Part shown: one piece after another, positions 56,511 through 64,000 of the stretch
Numbering within the stretch: the stretch's first letter is position 1
Layout of the letters: the number at the start of each line of letters is the position of its first letter
Assembly: GCF_026625785.1 (NCBI RefSeq)
Contig: NZ_CP113063.1
Location: forward strand, 1,178,001 to 1,242,000
Length of the DNA stretch: 64,000 nt
Source: Gordonia sp. SL306
Lineage (GTDB): Bacteria; Actinomycetota; Actinomycetes; Mycobacteriales; Mycobacteriaceae
Direction: 5' to 3'
Program-made: the position numbers and the translations under genes
Notes under the pieces: generated by a model
The model's database searches: none
Seen by the model: only the letters and a program-made list of their open reading frames with translations
What the model was told of the DNA's origin: nothing

Positions 56511-56815
56511 CCGCCGAGGCCGACGGCGCCGCCCGTTTCGACGAGCTGATCCACCCCAGCACCAGGCTCGCGCTGGTCGCCACGCTCGCCGCGGCCGATT
56601 GGGCGGAGTTCGCCTTTCTGAAGGAGCAACTGGCGCTCTCGGACTCGGCGTTGTCGAAACAGTTGTCGACGCTGGAGGACGCCGGATATCTCAGCACCGA
56701 GCGCCGCCTCACCGGCCGGCGACGAACCGTCCGGGCTCGACTCACCGCCGCCGGGCGCTCTGCCTACACCGGTCACATCGCCGCGCTGCGGGCCATCATC
56801 GGCGACACGACCTGA
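56507..56815 (+). CDS. Winged-helix transcriptional regulator
   Basis: 102 residues, close to the small MarR/PadR-like HTH_27 proteins. FDELIHPSTRLALVATLAAA, then EQLALSDSALSKQLSTLEDA as recognition helix and the wing ERRLTGRRRTVRARLTAAGR. There is no separate sensor domain. It overlaps the membrane protein gene (ATGA). The twin palindromes before the operon suggest autoregulation. Confidence 0.87.
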   Translation: MTAEADGAARFDELIHPSTRLALVATLAAADWAEFAFLKEQLALSDSALSKQLSTLEDAGYLSTERRLTGRRRTVRARLTAAGRSAYTGHIAALRAIIGDTT

Positions 56816-56841
56816 CCCACGACAATCCGGGATATGACGAA

Positions 56842-56869
56842 GCCCCCGACCACAACAGTGATCGGGGGC
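56842..56869. terminator. Terminator between the regulator and rplA
   Basis: GCCCCCGA / TCGGGGGC stem with a further CAC/GTG pairing inside. It lies 43 bases after the rplA stop on the minus strand, followed there by TTCGTCAT, and 26 bases after the regulator stop on the plus strand; probably bidirectional. Confidence 0.75.
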
Positions 56870-56912
56870 CTCGAGTCTGCGAGCGCTGCTCCCGGAGGAG
56901 CGTCTCGAAGGG

Positions 56913-57629
56913 TCAGCCCTGCGGGGCCTCGGCGAAGTTACGGGTCACCAGCGGGTCGACCGGGATGCCCGGGCCCGTCGTGGTGGAGACGGTGACCTTC
57001 TTGACGTAACGTCCCTTGGCTGCCGACGGCTTCGCACGCATGATCTCGTCGTAGGCGGCGCCGTAGTTCTCCGCCAGCTTCTCGACGTCGAACGACGCCT
57101 TGCCGATGACGAAGTGCAGGTTGGCGGCCTTGTCGACGCGGAAGTTGATCTTGCCGCCCTTGATGTCGTTGACGGCCTTGGTGACGTCGGTCGTCACGGT
57201 GCCCGTCTTCGGGTTCGGCATCAGACCACGCGGGCCGAGCACACGCGCGATGCGGCCGACCTTGGCCATCTGGTCCGGGGTGGCGATTGCGGCGTCGAAC
57301 TCCAGCCAGCCGCCCTGGATCTTCTCGATCAGGTCCTCGGCGCCGACCTCGTCGGCTCCGGCTGCGACGGCCTCGGCGGCCTTGTCGCCTGCGGCGAAAA
57401 CGATCACACGGGCGGTCTTACCGGTGCCGTGCGGCAGGTTGACGGTTCCGCGGACCATCTGGTCGGCCTTGCGCGGGTCGACGCCCAGCCGGATGGCGAC
57501 CTCGACGGTCGAGTCGGTGTTCTTCGACGACGTGTCCTTGGCGAGCTGCGCAGCTTCCAGCGGGCTGTACAGCTTGCTCTTGTCGACCTGTTCCGCGGCG
57601 GCGCGGTAGGCCTTGCTCTTCTGTGCCAT
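56913..57629 (-). CDS. rplA: Ribosomal protein uL1
   Basis: 238 residues. [20 protein letters not shown] opens the protein; the conserved [20 protein letters not shown] and [17 protein letters not shown] are present. It binds 23S rRNA at the L1 stalk. Cotranscribed with rplK, 81 bases after it. Confidence 0.98.
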   Translation of the reverse strand: MAQKSKAYRAAAEQVDKSKLYSPLEAAQLAKDTSSKNTDSTVEVAIRLGVDPRKADQMVRGTVNLPHGTGKTARVIVFAAGDKAAEAVAAGADEVGAEDLIEKIQGGWLEFDAAIATPDQMAKVGRIARVLGPRGLMPNPKTGTVTTDVTKAVNDIKGGKINFRVDKAANLHFVIGKASFDVEKLAENYGAAYDEIMRAKPSAAKGRYVKKVTVSTTTGPGIPVDPLVTRNFAEAPQG

Positions 57630-57710
57630 TGCTCTGTTCTTTCTCCGTGAATGATGTTCGGGTTAGTGGTTGCTGGGCCGAGCCGGCCCTCCCACGGTGT
57701 CGCGGCTGGA

Positions 57711-58145
57711 TCAGCCCTCGACGTTGATCCCCATCGACCGTGCAGTACCGGCGATGATCTTCGCGGCCTGGTCGATGTCGTTGGCGTTGAGGTCTTCCTG
57801 CTTGGTCTTCGCGATCTCACGGACCTGGTCCATGCTGACCTTGCCGACCTTGTTGGTGTGCGGCTCGCCGGAGCCCTTCTGCACACCGGCAGCCTTGAGC
57901 AGGAGCTTCGCAGCCGGCGGGGTCTTCAACTTGAAGTCGAACGAGCGATCTTCGTATACGAAGATCTCCACCGGGATGACGTTGCCACGCTGCGACTCGG
58001 TCGCCGCGTTGTACGCCTTGCAGAACTCCATGATGTTCACGCCGTGCTGACCGAGCGCCGGACCCACGGGCGGAGCCGGGTTGGCCTGGCCTGCCTGGAT
58101 CTGGAGCTTGATGATCCCGGCGAGCTTCTTCTTCTTGGGAGGCAT
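57711..58145 (-). CDS. rplK: Ribosomal protein uL11
   Basis: 144 residues. Pro-rich [20 protein letters not shown] near the N-terminus is the thiostrepton-contact region; [20 protein letters not shown] starts the RNA-binding domain. ATG follows AAGGAAC. It lies 124 bases after nusG, a gap that holds a copy of the dispersed repeat. Confidence 0.98.
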   Translation of the reverse strand: MPPKKKKLAGIIKLQIQAGQANPAPPVGPALGQHGVNIMEFCKAYNAATESQRGNVIPVEIFVYEDRSFDFKLKTPPAAKLLLKAAGVQKGSGEPHTNKVGKVSMDQVREIAKTKQEDLNANDIDQAAKIIAGTARSMGINVEG

Positions 58146-58218
58146 CTAATGTTCCTTGTTTGTTTTCTTGCAGATCCACGTCCGCTGGAGACGTGAAAGT
58201 TTCTTGTCACGCGGCCGG

Positions 58219-58260
58219 CCCTTCGTGACGCTCGCTCGTTCCTCGCGAGCTCCTCAGGGA
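58219..58260. repeat. Copy of the dispersed intergenic repeat
   Basis: CCCTTCGTGACGCTCGCTCG...CTCAGGGA resembles both arms of the element at 5089-5188. It lies between nusG and rplK, again in a gap inside a cotranscribed unit. Confidence 0.65.
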
Positions 58261-58269
58261 CCGGTCGGG

Positions 58270-59139
58270 CTAAATCTTCTCGACCTGATTGAAGCCGAGT
58301 TCGACCGGGGTCTCGCGACCGAAGATCGACACCAGCACCTTGACCTTGCGCTGCTCGGCGTTGACCTCGCTGATCGACGCGGGCAGGGTCGCGAACGGGC
58401 CGTCCATGACGGTGACCGACTCGCCCACCTCGAAGTCCACCTCGATGACCGCGGTCGCCGCGGCGGCAGCCGCCTCGACGCCCTCGGCCCCGGCCTTGGT
58501 GGCAGCAGGCTTCTTGGCCTCGACGCGCGGCATCAGGAACTGCAGCACCTCGTCGAGCGACAACGGCGACGGCTTGGACGTCATCCCGACGAAGCCGGTC
58601 ACACCGGGTGTGTTGCGCACCGCGCCCCACGAGTCGTCGTTGAGGTCCATGCGCACCAGGATGTAGCCCGGCAGCACCTTGCGGTTGACCTTCTTCGGCT
58701 GGCCGTTCTTGATCTCGGTGACCTCTTCGGTCGGAACCTCGACCTGGAAGATGTAGTCGCCGACATCGAGGTTCTGCACACGGGTCTCGAGGTTGGCCTT
58801 CACCTTGTTCTCGTAACCCGCGTAGCTGTGGATCACGTACCAGTCACCGGGTGCACGGCGAAGCTGCTTCCGCAGTTCCTCGACCGGATCGGCGTCCTCG
58901 GCGGGTGCCTCTTCGGCAGCGACCTCGTCGGCCACGTCGACTTCGTCGGCGACGGCGTCCTCGATGGCTTCCTCGACGACGGCCTCGCCGCCCTCGACGG
59001 CTGCTGCGTCATCCTCGGCGGCCTCGACCTGTGCCTCGACACCGGGATCGTCGGTCTCGTCAACGGTGTCCACCGCCGACGTGTCGACCTCACCGATCGA
59101 CTCTGGGGTCGGTTCGATCTCGTTCTCCGGGGTGCTCAC
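58270..59139 (-). CDS. nusG: Transcription elongation factor NusG
   Basis: 289 residues. An acidic Glu/Asp/Ala-rich N-terminal extension of about 95 residues precedes the NGN domain ([40 protein letters not shown]); the KOW domain near the C-terminus reads [20 protein letters not shown]. Such N-terminal extensions are usual in actinobacteria. It links RNA polymerase to pausing and translation. GTG start with GAGGAG upstream. Confidence 0.97.
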   Translation of the reverse strand: MSTPENEIEPTPESIGEVDTSAVDTVDETDDPGVEAQVEAAEDDAAAVEGGEAVVEEAIEDAVADEVDVADEVAAEEAPAEDADPVEELRKQLRRAPGDWYVIHSYAGYENKVKANLETRVQNLDVGDYIFQVEVPTEEVTEIKNGQPKKVNRKVLPGYILVRMDLNDDSWGAVRNTPGVTGFVGMTSKPSPLSLDEVLQFLMPRVEAKKPAATKAGAEGVEAAAAAATAVIEVDFEVGESVTVMDGPFATLPASISEVNAEQRKVKVLVSIFGRETPVELGFNQVEKI

Positions 59140-59208
59140 TGCAGCCCACGCTCCTCTATCGGTTCCGGTCGTCCTGGCCTGGCCTCTGCCCCACTGATGT
59201 GGGCGGCG

Positions 59209-59655
59209 TCAGCCGAACAGCCAGAGAACTCCCTTGGCGAAGGCGAGGTCGAGGCCGGAGATGAAGGCGGTCATCACGATCACGAAAATCAGCACGACAA
59301 TCGTGTAGGTGATCATCTCACGGCGGGTCGGCCAGATGACCTTCTTCAGTTCGGCGACGACCTGCTGCAGGAAAACCCAGATCCGAACGAACGGATTGCG
59401 GCTCTCGCCGGCAGGTGCCTTCTTCTTGCGTTCTTTGACCGCGACCGCGGATCCGGTGTCGGAGTCCGCGCCGCCGTCGGTGCTGGAGGCACTTGTCGAT
59501 GAACGACGACCCCTCGACGAGCGCTTGCCCGACGGACGCAGTTCACCCGACTCCGCGCCGTCGACGTCTTCGCGACCTTCGAGCTCCTCCACCGACTCGG
59601 CGGAGGTGTCCTCCGCGGCGTCTTTGGCGCGGGCAGCTCGATCTCGCTTGCTCAC
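59209..59655 (-). CDS. secE: Preprotein translocase subunit SecE
   Basis: 148 residues. A polar N-terminal extension of about 85 residues is followed by the SecE core VAELKKVIWPTRREMITYTI and a single membrane helix (VVLIFVIVMTAFISGLDLAF). GTG start at 59655 sits 38 bases after tRNA-Trp; the longer frame would run through that tRNA and is rejected. Confidence 0.95.
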   Translation of the reverse strand: MSKRDRAARAKDAAEDTSAESVEELEGREDVDGAESGELRPSGKRSSRGRRSSTSASSTDGGADSDTGSAVAVKERKKKAPAGESRNPFVRIWVFLQQVVAELKKVIWPTRREMITYTIVVLIFVIVMTAFISGLDLAFAKGVLWLFG

Positions 59656-59693
59656 CTTCGAGGTCCTCTCGTCTACGTGTGCCCTCACCAGGG

Positions 59694-59766
<73 letters not shown>

Positions 59767-59852
59767 TTGCGACTGTGCGTGGCTGATAGCCACGGTACAG
59801 CTGCCTTCTCGACCTCCTCAGATCGGAAAACTCCCGACAAAACCAACGCGCC

Positions 59853-59883
59853 ACCCTATGGGCAGCGCGCAAGTCTGAGTCAA
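59853..59883 (-). promoter_or_regulatory. Candidate promoter of trpT-secE
   Basis: On the minus strand TTGACT (59878-59883) and TAGGGT (59853-59858) are 19 bases apart. Downstream, CGTGGCT-ATC-AGCCACG (59778-59794) forms a small hairpin just before the tRNA that may guide 5' processing. Confidence 0.45.
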
Positions 59884-60000
59884 TCCAGACAGTTCAGTGT
59901 AGATCACTGCCCAGGACAAACCCAAAACGGGTTTCCAGGGCCGCCACAGAGGTTGCTCATGGATGCGGTGGGCGCACCGATCGGCAACCGTCACCCACGA

Positions 60001-61401
60001 CTACAACGCGCCCGCCAGGATCTCCACCGCTTCCGCGTATCGGTCCGGTGATGCGGCGGCGAAGTTGAGTCGGATGAACGGACCGGTCGGCTCGGTCGGA
60101 AACCACTCCCCGCCCGCCGAGATCGACAGCCCGCGGGCGAGCGTGCGGGCCGCGACGAGCTCGGCGTCGGCCGGTGTCCCATCGGAGCCCTCGCCGGGCA
60201 GAGCGGCCCACAGATTCAGTCCACCGCGCGGTACACGCTCCACCTCGATCATGGGCGCACCGGCAGCGAGTGCCCCGACCAGTGCGTCTCGACGTGCCTG
60301 CAGCGCGCGACGCAGGCGCACCAGATGAGTGCGCCACGCGGGCCTCGACACCACGTCGAGCGCAACGGCCTGCAGGACCGGCGCGACATACAGATCCGAC
60401 ACGGTCAACGCGTTCTCGATCCGTGTCCGGGCGGGCCCACGCGCGAGCAGCGCGGCGACCCGCACCGTCAGCGACAGACTCTTGGTCAGCGATCGGATGT
60501 AGACGACGTGACCGTCGGTGTCGGAGCAGACCAGTGGCCTGGGCGTGGTCTCCATCGCGAAGTCGTGCGCCCAGTCGTCCTCCACGACGAAGGCGCGGTG
60601 CGCACGGACGACGGCCAGGACGTCGTCGCGCTGGGCTGCCGTCCACACGTCACCGGTCGGGTTCGCAAACGTCGGCTGCACATACGCGAGGCGCGCTCCC
60701 GACGTCGCGAACGCCTCGTCGAGATCGGCGGCCGCCGGCGCCCCGCCGGTGCGCGGCACGGGGACGATGATCAGCCCGGCCTGACGTGCCGCGGCGATCG
60801 CACCCCAGTAGGTCGGCGACTCCATCACGATGGGATCGCCCGGTACTGCCAGAGCGCGGAACGTCGCCGCGAGCGCTGCCTGCCCGCCGGAAGCGATGAC
60901 CGCATCCGTGTCCCGCCAGCCCTCGGCATCGAGCTCATCGACGAACCAGCGGCGCAGGTCGGGTAGCCCGGCCGTCGGTGGGCGATGAAAACTCTCCTCG
61001 CGCCGCGCGACGCGAGCGAAAGCACTGCGGACCTCGCGGACGGGCAGGAGCTCGATGTCGGGGTAGCCGCTGTGCATCGCAATGGTGTCGTGCGGGATCT
61101 GGCGCATCGTCGAACCGATCGGCGATGCACCCGCACGTTCCGGTCCGAGCGCCGCGGTCTGCCACGCGACGTCGGCCCGATCCGGGACGACGGATCGTCT
61201 ACGCACGAATGTCCCGGAACCAGATCGGGTTTCGACGACGCCCTCGGCCACGAGTTGCGCGAGGGCACGCTGCACCGTCACCGGGCCCGCGCCGAACCGC
61301 GATGCCAGCTCGCGCGTCGAGGGCAGTCGGGCACCTGCCTCGGCGGTCGCGGCGACAGAACGGAGATGTCGCGCGATCCGATGGCTGCTATCGTCATACA
61401 T
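60001..61401 (-). CDS. MocR/PdxR-type regulator (GntR DNA-binding plus aminotransferase domain)
   Basis: 466 residues. The GntR winged helix covers about 1-66 (LPSTRELASRFGAGPVTVQR, then ALAQLVAEGVVETRSGSGTF); a fold-type-I aminotransferase domain fills the rest, with the PLP lysine in RSLTKSLSLTVRV at about 305 and QPTFANPTGDVW as the family loop. It senses through PLP. The ATG overlaps the start codon of the divergent EamA gene within CATG, and the repeat CTATCG is found four times around it, so it very probably controls that transporter and itself. Confidence 0.9.
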   Translation of the reverse strand: MYDDSSHRIARHLRSVAATAEAGARLPSTRELASRFGAGPVTVQRALAQLVAEGVVETRSGSGTFVRRRSVVPDRADVAWQTAALGPERAGASPIGSTMRQIPHDTIAMHSGYPDIELLPVREVRSAFARVARREESFHRPPTAGLPDLRRWFVDELDAEGWRDTDAVIASGGQAALAATFRALAVPGDPIVMESPTYWGAIAAARQAGLIIVPVPRTGGAPAAADLDEAFATSGARLAYVQPTFANPTGDVWTAAQRDDVLAVVRAHRAFVVEDDWAHDFAMETTPRPLVCSDTDGHVVYIRSLTKSLSLTVRVAALLARGPARTRIENALTVSDLYVAPVLQAVALDVVSRPAWRTHLVRLRRALQARRDALVGALAAGAPMIEVERVPRGGLNLWAALPGEGSDGTPADAELVAARTLARGLSISAGGEWFPTEPTGPFIRLNFAAASPDRYAEAVEILAGAL

Positions 61402-61447
61402 GAAAATCGATAGTAGCGCTATCACACCCTCAGTGCCGGTGCTATCG
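61384..61447. promoter_or_regulatory. MocR operator with four CTATC repeats across both start codons
   Basis: GCTGCTATCG (61384-61393) and CGATAGTAGC (61408-61417) form an inverted pair, nine of ten matched, with the shared CATG in the spacer. Further copies are GCTATCA (61418-61424) and GCTATCG (61441-61447). Mixed direct and inverted repeats are the pattern bound by MocR proteins. Confidence 0.65.
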
Positions 61448-62371
61448 CGGCCGGGGACGCTATGGGGTCTCCTGGGCGTCGTCGCCTTCTCCTTCACCGT
61501 GCCGTTCACCCGGGTCGCCGTCGCGGGCCTCGACCCGCTGTTCATCGGGTGTGGTCGCGCCGTCGTCGCCGCAGGGCTGGCAGCGATCGCCCTCGCGGTG
61601 GGACGCGCCCGGATCCCGACGACCCGGCAGCTGGCGAGGCTCGTGCCGGTGTCGATCGGTGTGGTGGCGGGGTTCCCCATCCTCACGTCGCTCGCGCTCC
61701 GCGATGTGGGGGCCGGGCACTCGGCGGTGGTCATCGGTGCGCTTCCGGCCGCCACCGCGGTCGTCGTGGCGATGCGCACCCGAGAACGACCCAGCCGTCG
61801 GTTCTGGGTGGGCGCCGCGCTGGGCGTGGCTGCCACCGCCGCGTTCACCCTCGCCGGGCACGGCGATCTCGGCGCCGCGGGCATCAGCGATCTGTATCTG
61901 TTCGGTGCGGTCGTGCTCGCGGCGATCGGCTACGCACAGGGTGGCCTGATGTCGCGCGAGCTCGGGGCGTGGCAGACGATCTGCTGGGCGCTGCTGGTGG
62001 CGTTGCCGGTCATGCTGGTCGCCGCGCTCGTCGTGACCGAGGGGCGACTGCCGCACGCCACCACCGGCCAGTGGGCGGCGTTCGCGTATCTCAGCGCGGT
62101 GAGTATGTTTCTCGGCTTCTTCGCCTGGTACCGGGGTCTGGCGATCGGTCCGATGACCACGGTCAGTCAGATTCAGCTCGTCCAGCCGGTGCTGACCGTC
62201 GCGTGGGCGGTACTGCTGCTCGGCGAACAGCTGACCGTCTCGCTCGTGATCGGTGGTGCCGCCGTGATCGGTTGCGCCGCGTTCACCGTGCGGAGCCGGG
62301 TCGTCGCGCCCTCAGCCGACACCACAGCGCGGCACGAGGCGGATGATCCGTCTCGCGCCGCGCTGCGGTGA
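61400..62371 (+). CDS. EamA/DMT family transporter
   Basis: 323 residues with ten hydrophobic segments in two EamA repeats (LWGLLGVVAFSFTVPFTRVA; YLFGAVVLAAIGYAQGG, then WYRGLAIGPMTTVSQIQLVQ and VAWAVLLLGEQLTVSLVIGG). A small-metabolite exporter is likely; the substrate may relate to the PLP-dependent regulator next door. Start is uncertain: ATG at 61400 would be nearly leaderless, GTG at 61433 gives a shorter N-terminus. Confidence 0.85.
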   Translation: MKIDSSAITPSVPVLSRPGTLWGLLGVVAFSFTVPFTRVAVAGLDPLFIGCGRAVVAAGLAAIALAVGRARIPTTRQLARLVPVSIGVVAGFPILTSLALRDVGAGHSAVVIGALPAATAVVVAMRTRERPSRRFWVGAALGVAATAAFTLAGHGDLGAAGISDLYLFGAVVLAAIGYAQGGLMSRELGAWQTICWALLVALPVMLVAALVVTEGRLPHATTGQWAAFAYLSAVSMFLGFFAWYRGLAIGPMTTVSQIQLVQPVLTVAWAVLLLGEQLTVSLVIGGAAVIGCAAFTVRSRVVAPSADTTARHEADDPSRAALR

Positions 62372-62388
62372 TGTGTGGTGCCGGTCCG

Positions 62389-63471
62389 TCAGTTGAACTG
62401 AACGTGCGCCTGGGCGCGTCCGAAGATCTTGCGGTCGCCCTGCTTGGCGACCATCGCGATCACGCCGCGGCGGGTCTCCGGGTCGAGCGACTTGATCTTG
62501 CCGGTGAAGTCGACCTGGGCGTAACCCTCTGCGGGCACATAGACCGGGCTGGTGAATCGCACGTTGTACTCGTAGATCGCTGCCGGGTCGCCGACGAAGC
62601 TGCTGATGAAACTCGCACCCAGACCCATCGACTGCATTCCGTGGGCCACGCAGGTCTCCAGGCCGATCACCTTGGCGACCTCGTCGGAGAAGTGGATCGG
62701 GTTGGGGTCGCCTGCCACGCCCGCGTAGTTGACGAGATTGCCGCGGGTGAGGGTCTTGGTGACGGGCGGCAGTTCCTGACCGACGGTGAGGTCGTCGAAG
62801 TTGATCGCGGCGTACGGCTTCGGCTCCACCTGCGGATCCGGCTGGTCGTAGCGGTCGAACGGGCCGTGCACGGTGTTCGGCATGACCGGCTCGCTGTCGA
62901 CCTTCATCATCACGTGCTCGAGCTTGTCGAGGACCTCGGGATCGGCCTCCACCGCGGCACGGGCCACCAGGCTGGTCCAGGTTGTCATCACCGGCTCTTC
63001 GTGCTGGTTCCAGATGATGTTCTTGGTGATCATCACGTCGGTGCCGGCCATCTGGCGGAAGGAGTCGAGCGAGACGTCGCAGATGAGCTGGTCGCCCACC
63101 TTGATCGGCTGGTGGAACACCAGGCGCTGATCGGTCTGCATGATCTGCCACAGGTCGTATCCGGTGACGACGTCCTCGAACAGACGACGCTGGGCGATGA
63201 TCCCGAGCACCGACACGAACGTGGGCGCGGCAATGAGGGTCTCGTGCCCCATCTCCTGCGCGGCCTTCTCGTTCCAATGGACCGGGTGGTCGTCCTGCAC
63301 GGCGCGGGCGTGCTTGCGGACTTCTTCACGCCCGACCTCGTAGTAGTCGTCGACCGTGTAGTTGAAGCCCACCATTTTCTGGGTGTGGGCGGCGATCTCC
63401 TCAGGAGTGAGCTTCACGCCCTTCTTCACCGCGTCGATCCGTTCCTGCACCTCGGCCTCGCTGACTGACAT
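62389..63471 (-). CDS. hadAB: Fused (3R)-hydroxyacyl-ACP dehydratase HadA-HadB
   Basis: 360 residues combining the two mycobacterial subunits. The N-terminal half has the HadA pattern MVGFNYTVDDYYEVGREEVR and ETLIAAPTFVSVLG; the C-terminal half has the hydratase motif AGVAGDPNPIHFSDEVAKVI with the catalytic Asp and His, as in HadB. It would dehydrate long acyl-ACPs in FAS-II for mycolic acids. ATG at 63471 with AAAGGAG nine bases upstream. It follows rpmG as in M. tuberculosis. No hadC follows; the next gene is the convergent EamA gene. Confidence 0.93.
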   Translation of the reverse strand: MSVSEAEVQERIDAVKKGVKLTPEEIAAHTQKMVGFNYTVDDYYEVGREEVRKHARAVQDDHPVHWNEKAAQEMGHETLIAAPTFVSVLGIIAQRRLFEDVVTGYDLWQIMQTDQRLVFHQPIKVGDQLICDVSLDSFRQMAGTDVMITKNIIWNQHEEPVMTTWTSLVARAAVEADPEVLDKLEHVMMKVDSEPVMPNTVHGPFDRYDQPDPQVEPKPYAAINFDDLTVGQELPPVTKTLTRGNLVNYAGVAGDPNPIHFSDEVAKVIGLETCVAHGMQSMGLGASFISSFVGDPAAIYEYNVRFTSPVYVPAEGYAQVDFTGKIKSLDPETRRGVIAMVAKQGDRKIFGRAQAHVQFN

Positions 63472-63667
63472 CGGATGCCGCTCCTTTGCTCGGCCACTCC
63501 GCAAATGGCCAGGATCTCGTGGACGGTCCCTCGTACGACGAGGGCTCGGGCGTGGTCCACGGCGGTAGGCGTCGCGTGAAGGACAACTCCTGCTACCGCT
63601 GGTTGTGTGCTGCTGTTGATTCTCTTACCGGGTCCGGTGACGGAGTCCCCTTGCCACGGTAATGGCT

Positions 63668-63695
63668 GCGGGCCACCTCATCAGAGGTAGCCCGC
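63668..63695. other. Hairpin between rpmG and hadAB
   Basis: GCGGGC / GCCCGC plus inner ACCTC / GAGGT pairing with a four-base loop. There is no U tract on the minus strand, so it may be a partial terminator or processing site within the rpmG-hadAB unit. Confidence 0.5.
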
Positions 63696-63720
63696 GTAAT
63701 TGCCAAACTTTGCTGATCGC

Positions 63721-63888
63721 TCAGCGCGATTCTTTGTGCGCCTGATGCTTGCCGCAGTTCGGGCAGAACTTCTTGATCTCGAGACGATCGGGATCGTTGC
63801 GACGGTTCTTCTTGGTGATGTAGTTGCGGTGCTTGCACACCTCGCACGCCAAGGTGATCTTGGGGCGAACATCTGTTGAGGAGGCCAC
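63721..63888 (-). CDS. rpmG: Ribosomal protein bL33 (zinc-binding form)
   Basis: 55 residues. [20 protein letters not shown] and FCPNCGKHQ supply the two CxxC pairs for zinc, so this is the C+ type. GTG at 63888 has GAAGG upstream; the longer frame is rejected. It lies between a tRNA and hadAB, as in mycobacteria. Confidence 0.96.
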   Translation of the reverse strand: MASSTDVRPKITLACEVCKHRNYITKKNRRNDPDRLEIKKFCPNCGKHQAHKESR

Positions 63889-63970
63889 TTCGTTGCCTTC
63901 TTTCGGGTGGTACGTGGCGGGCTCGGCATGCCCTTTGCGTGTCGGGTCCGAGCTGGTCGGCACCGATGTG

Positions 63971-64000
63971 TAGCGGTGGAGGGACTCGATCCCTCGACCT
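63971..64000 (-). tRNA. 3' end of a tRNA, probably tRNA-Met, cut by the window
   Basis: The T arm GAGGG-ATCGAGT-CCCTC and the 3' acceptor strand CACCGCT with discriminator A are present; the anticodon is outside. The identity is inferred from mycobacterial gene order (metT before rpmG) and the similar 3' half. Confidence 0.65.

Overview
The window is high-GC actinobacterial DNA. It looks like a mycolic-acid-containing member of the Mycobacteriales, most like Gordonia or a close relative; the genus is inferred. Supporting signs are a complete mce lipid-uptake operon with its ATPase, a fused HadA/HadB mycolate dehydratase, a 13E12/DUF222 HNH protein, a TIGR04338-type metallohydrolase and the order rpmG-had-trpT-secE-nusG-rplK-rplA-...-rplJ-rplL-...-rpoB-rpoC known from mycobacteria. 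No plasmid, prophage, CRISPR array or insertion sequence was seen.

Layout. 0-7.6 kb: a nitrogen cluster on the minus strand (APC permease, two DUF1989/UAAP proteins, a carboxyltransferase-only urea/guanidine carboxylase-like protein, allophanate hydrolase) facing a divergent TetR gene across two palindromic operators. 7.9-10 kb: a DUF222 HNH protein and a MarR regulator. 10.1-13.8 kb: the valine-catabolic operon mmsA - acyl-CoA dehydrogenase - mmsB. 13.9-17.7 kb: a flavodoxin behind an IdeR-like iron box, a DMT-type membrane protein, a small ORF coupled to SixA, an ArsR regulator and a secreted lipase. 17.7-23.3 kb: a DinB2-type polymerase, an unknown gene, the lysine pathway pair davB-davA and a VOC protein.

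23.3-44.8 kb, all on the minus strand: rplJ-rplL, then mkl-yrbEA-yrbEB-mceABCDEF-two Mce-associated proteins, then rpoB-rpoC. An entire mce operon therefore sits between rplL and rpoB, directly behind its own ATPase gene. 45-56.8 kb is accessory: a GH76-like protein without a signal peptide, a frameshifted CocE/NonD hydrolase, a two-gene ABC exporter, a metallohydrolase, YihY, DUF2786, an AraC-VOC operon, an Excalibur protein, lactate dehydrogenase, and a membrane protein coupled to its likely autoregulator. 56.9-64 kb returns to translation genes (rplA, rplK, nusG, secE, tRNA-Trp), interrupted by a divergent MocR/EamA pair, then the fused hadA-hadB, rpmG and the 3' end of a tRNA, probably tRNA-Met.

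How the parts work together. The nitrogen cluster would import a small nitrogen compound, carboxylate and deiminate it to allophanate, and release ammonia. The mce operon would assemble a cell-envelope lipid importer powered by Mkl. The mms operon would take isobutyryl-CoA to propionyl-CoA. davBA would turn lysine into 5-aminovalerate. Several regulator/operator pairs are readable directly from perfect inverted repeats: TetR, ArsR, MocR and the 56 kb winged-helix regulator.
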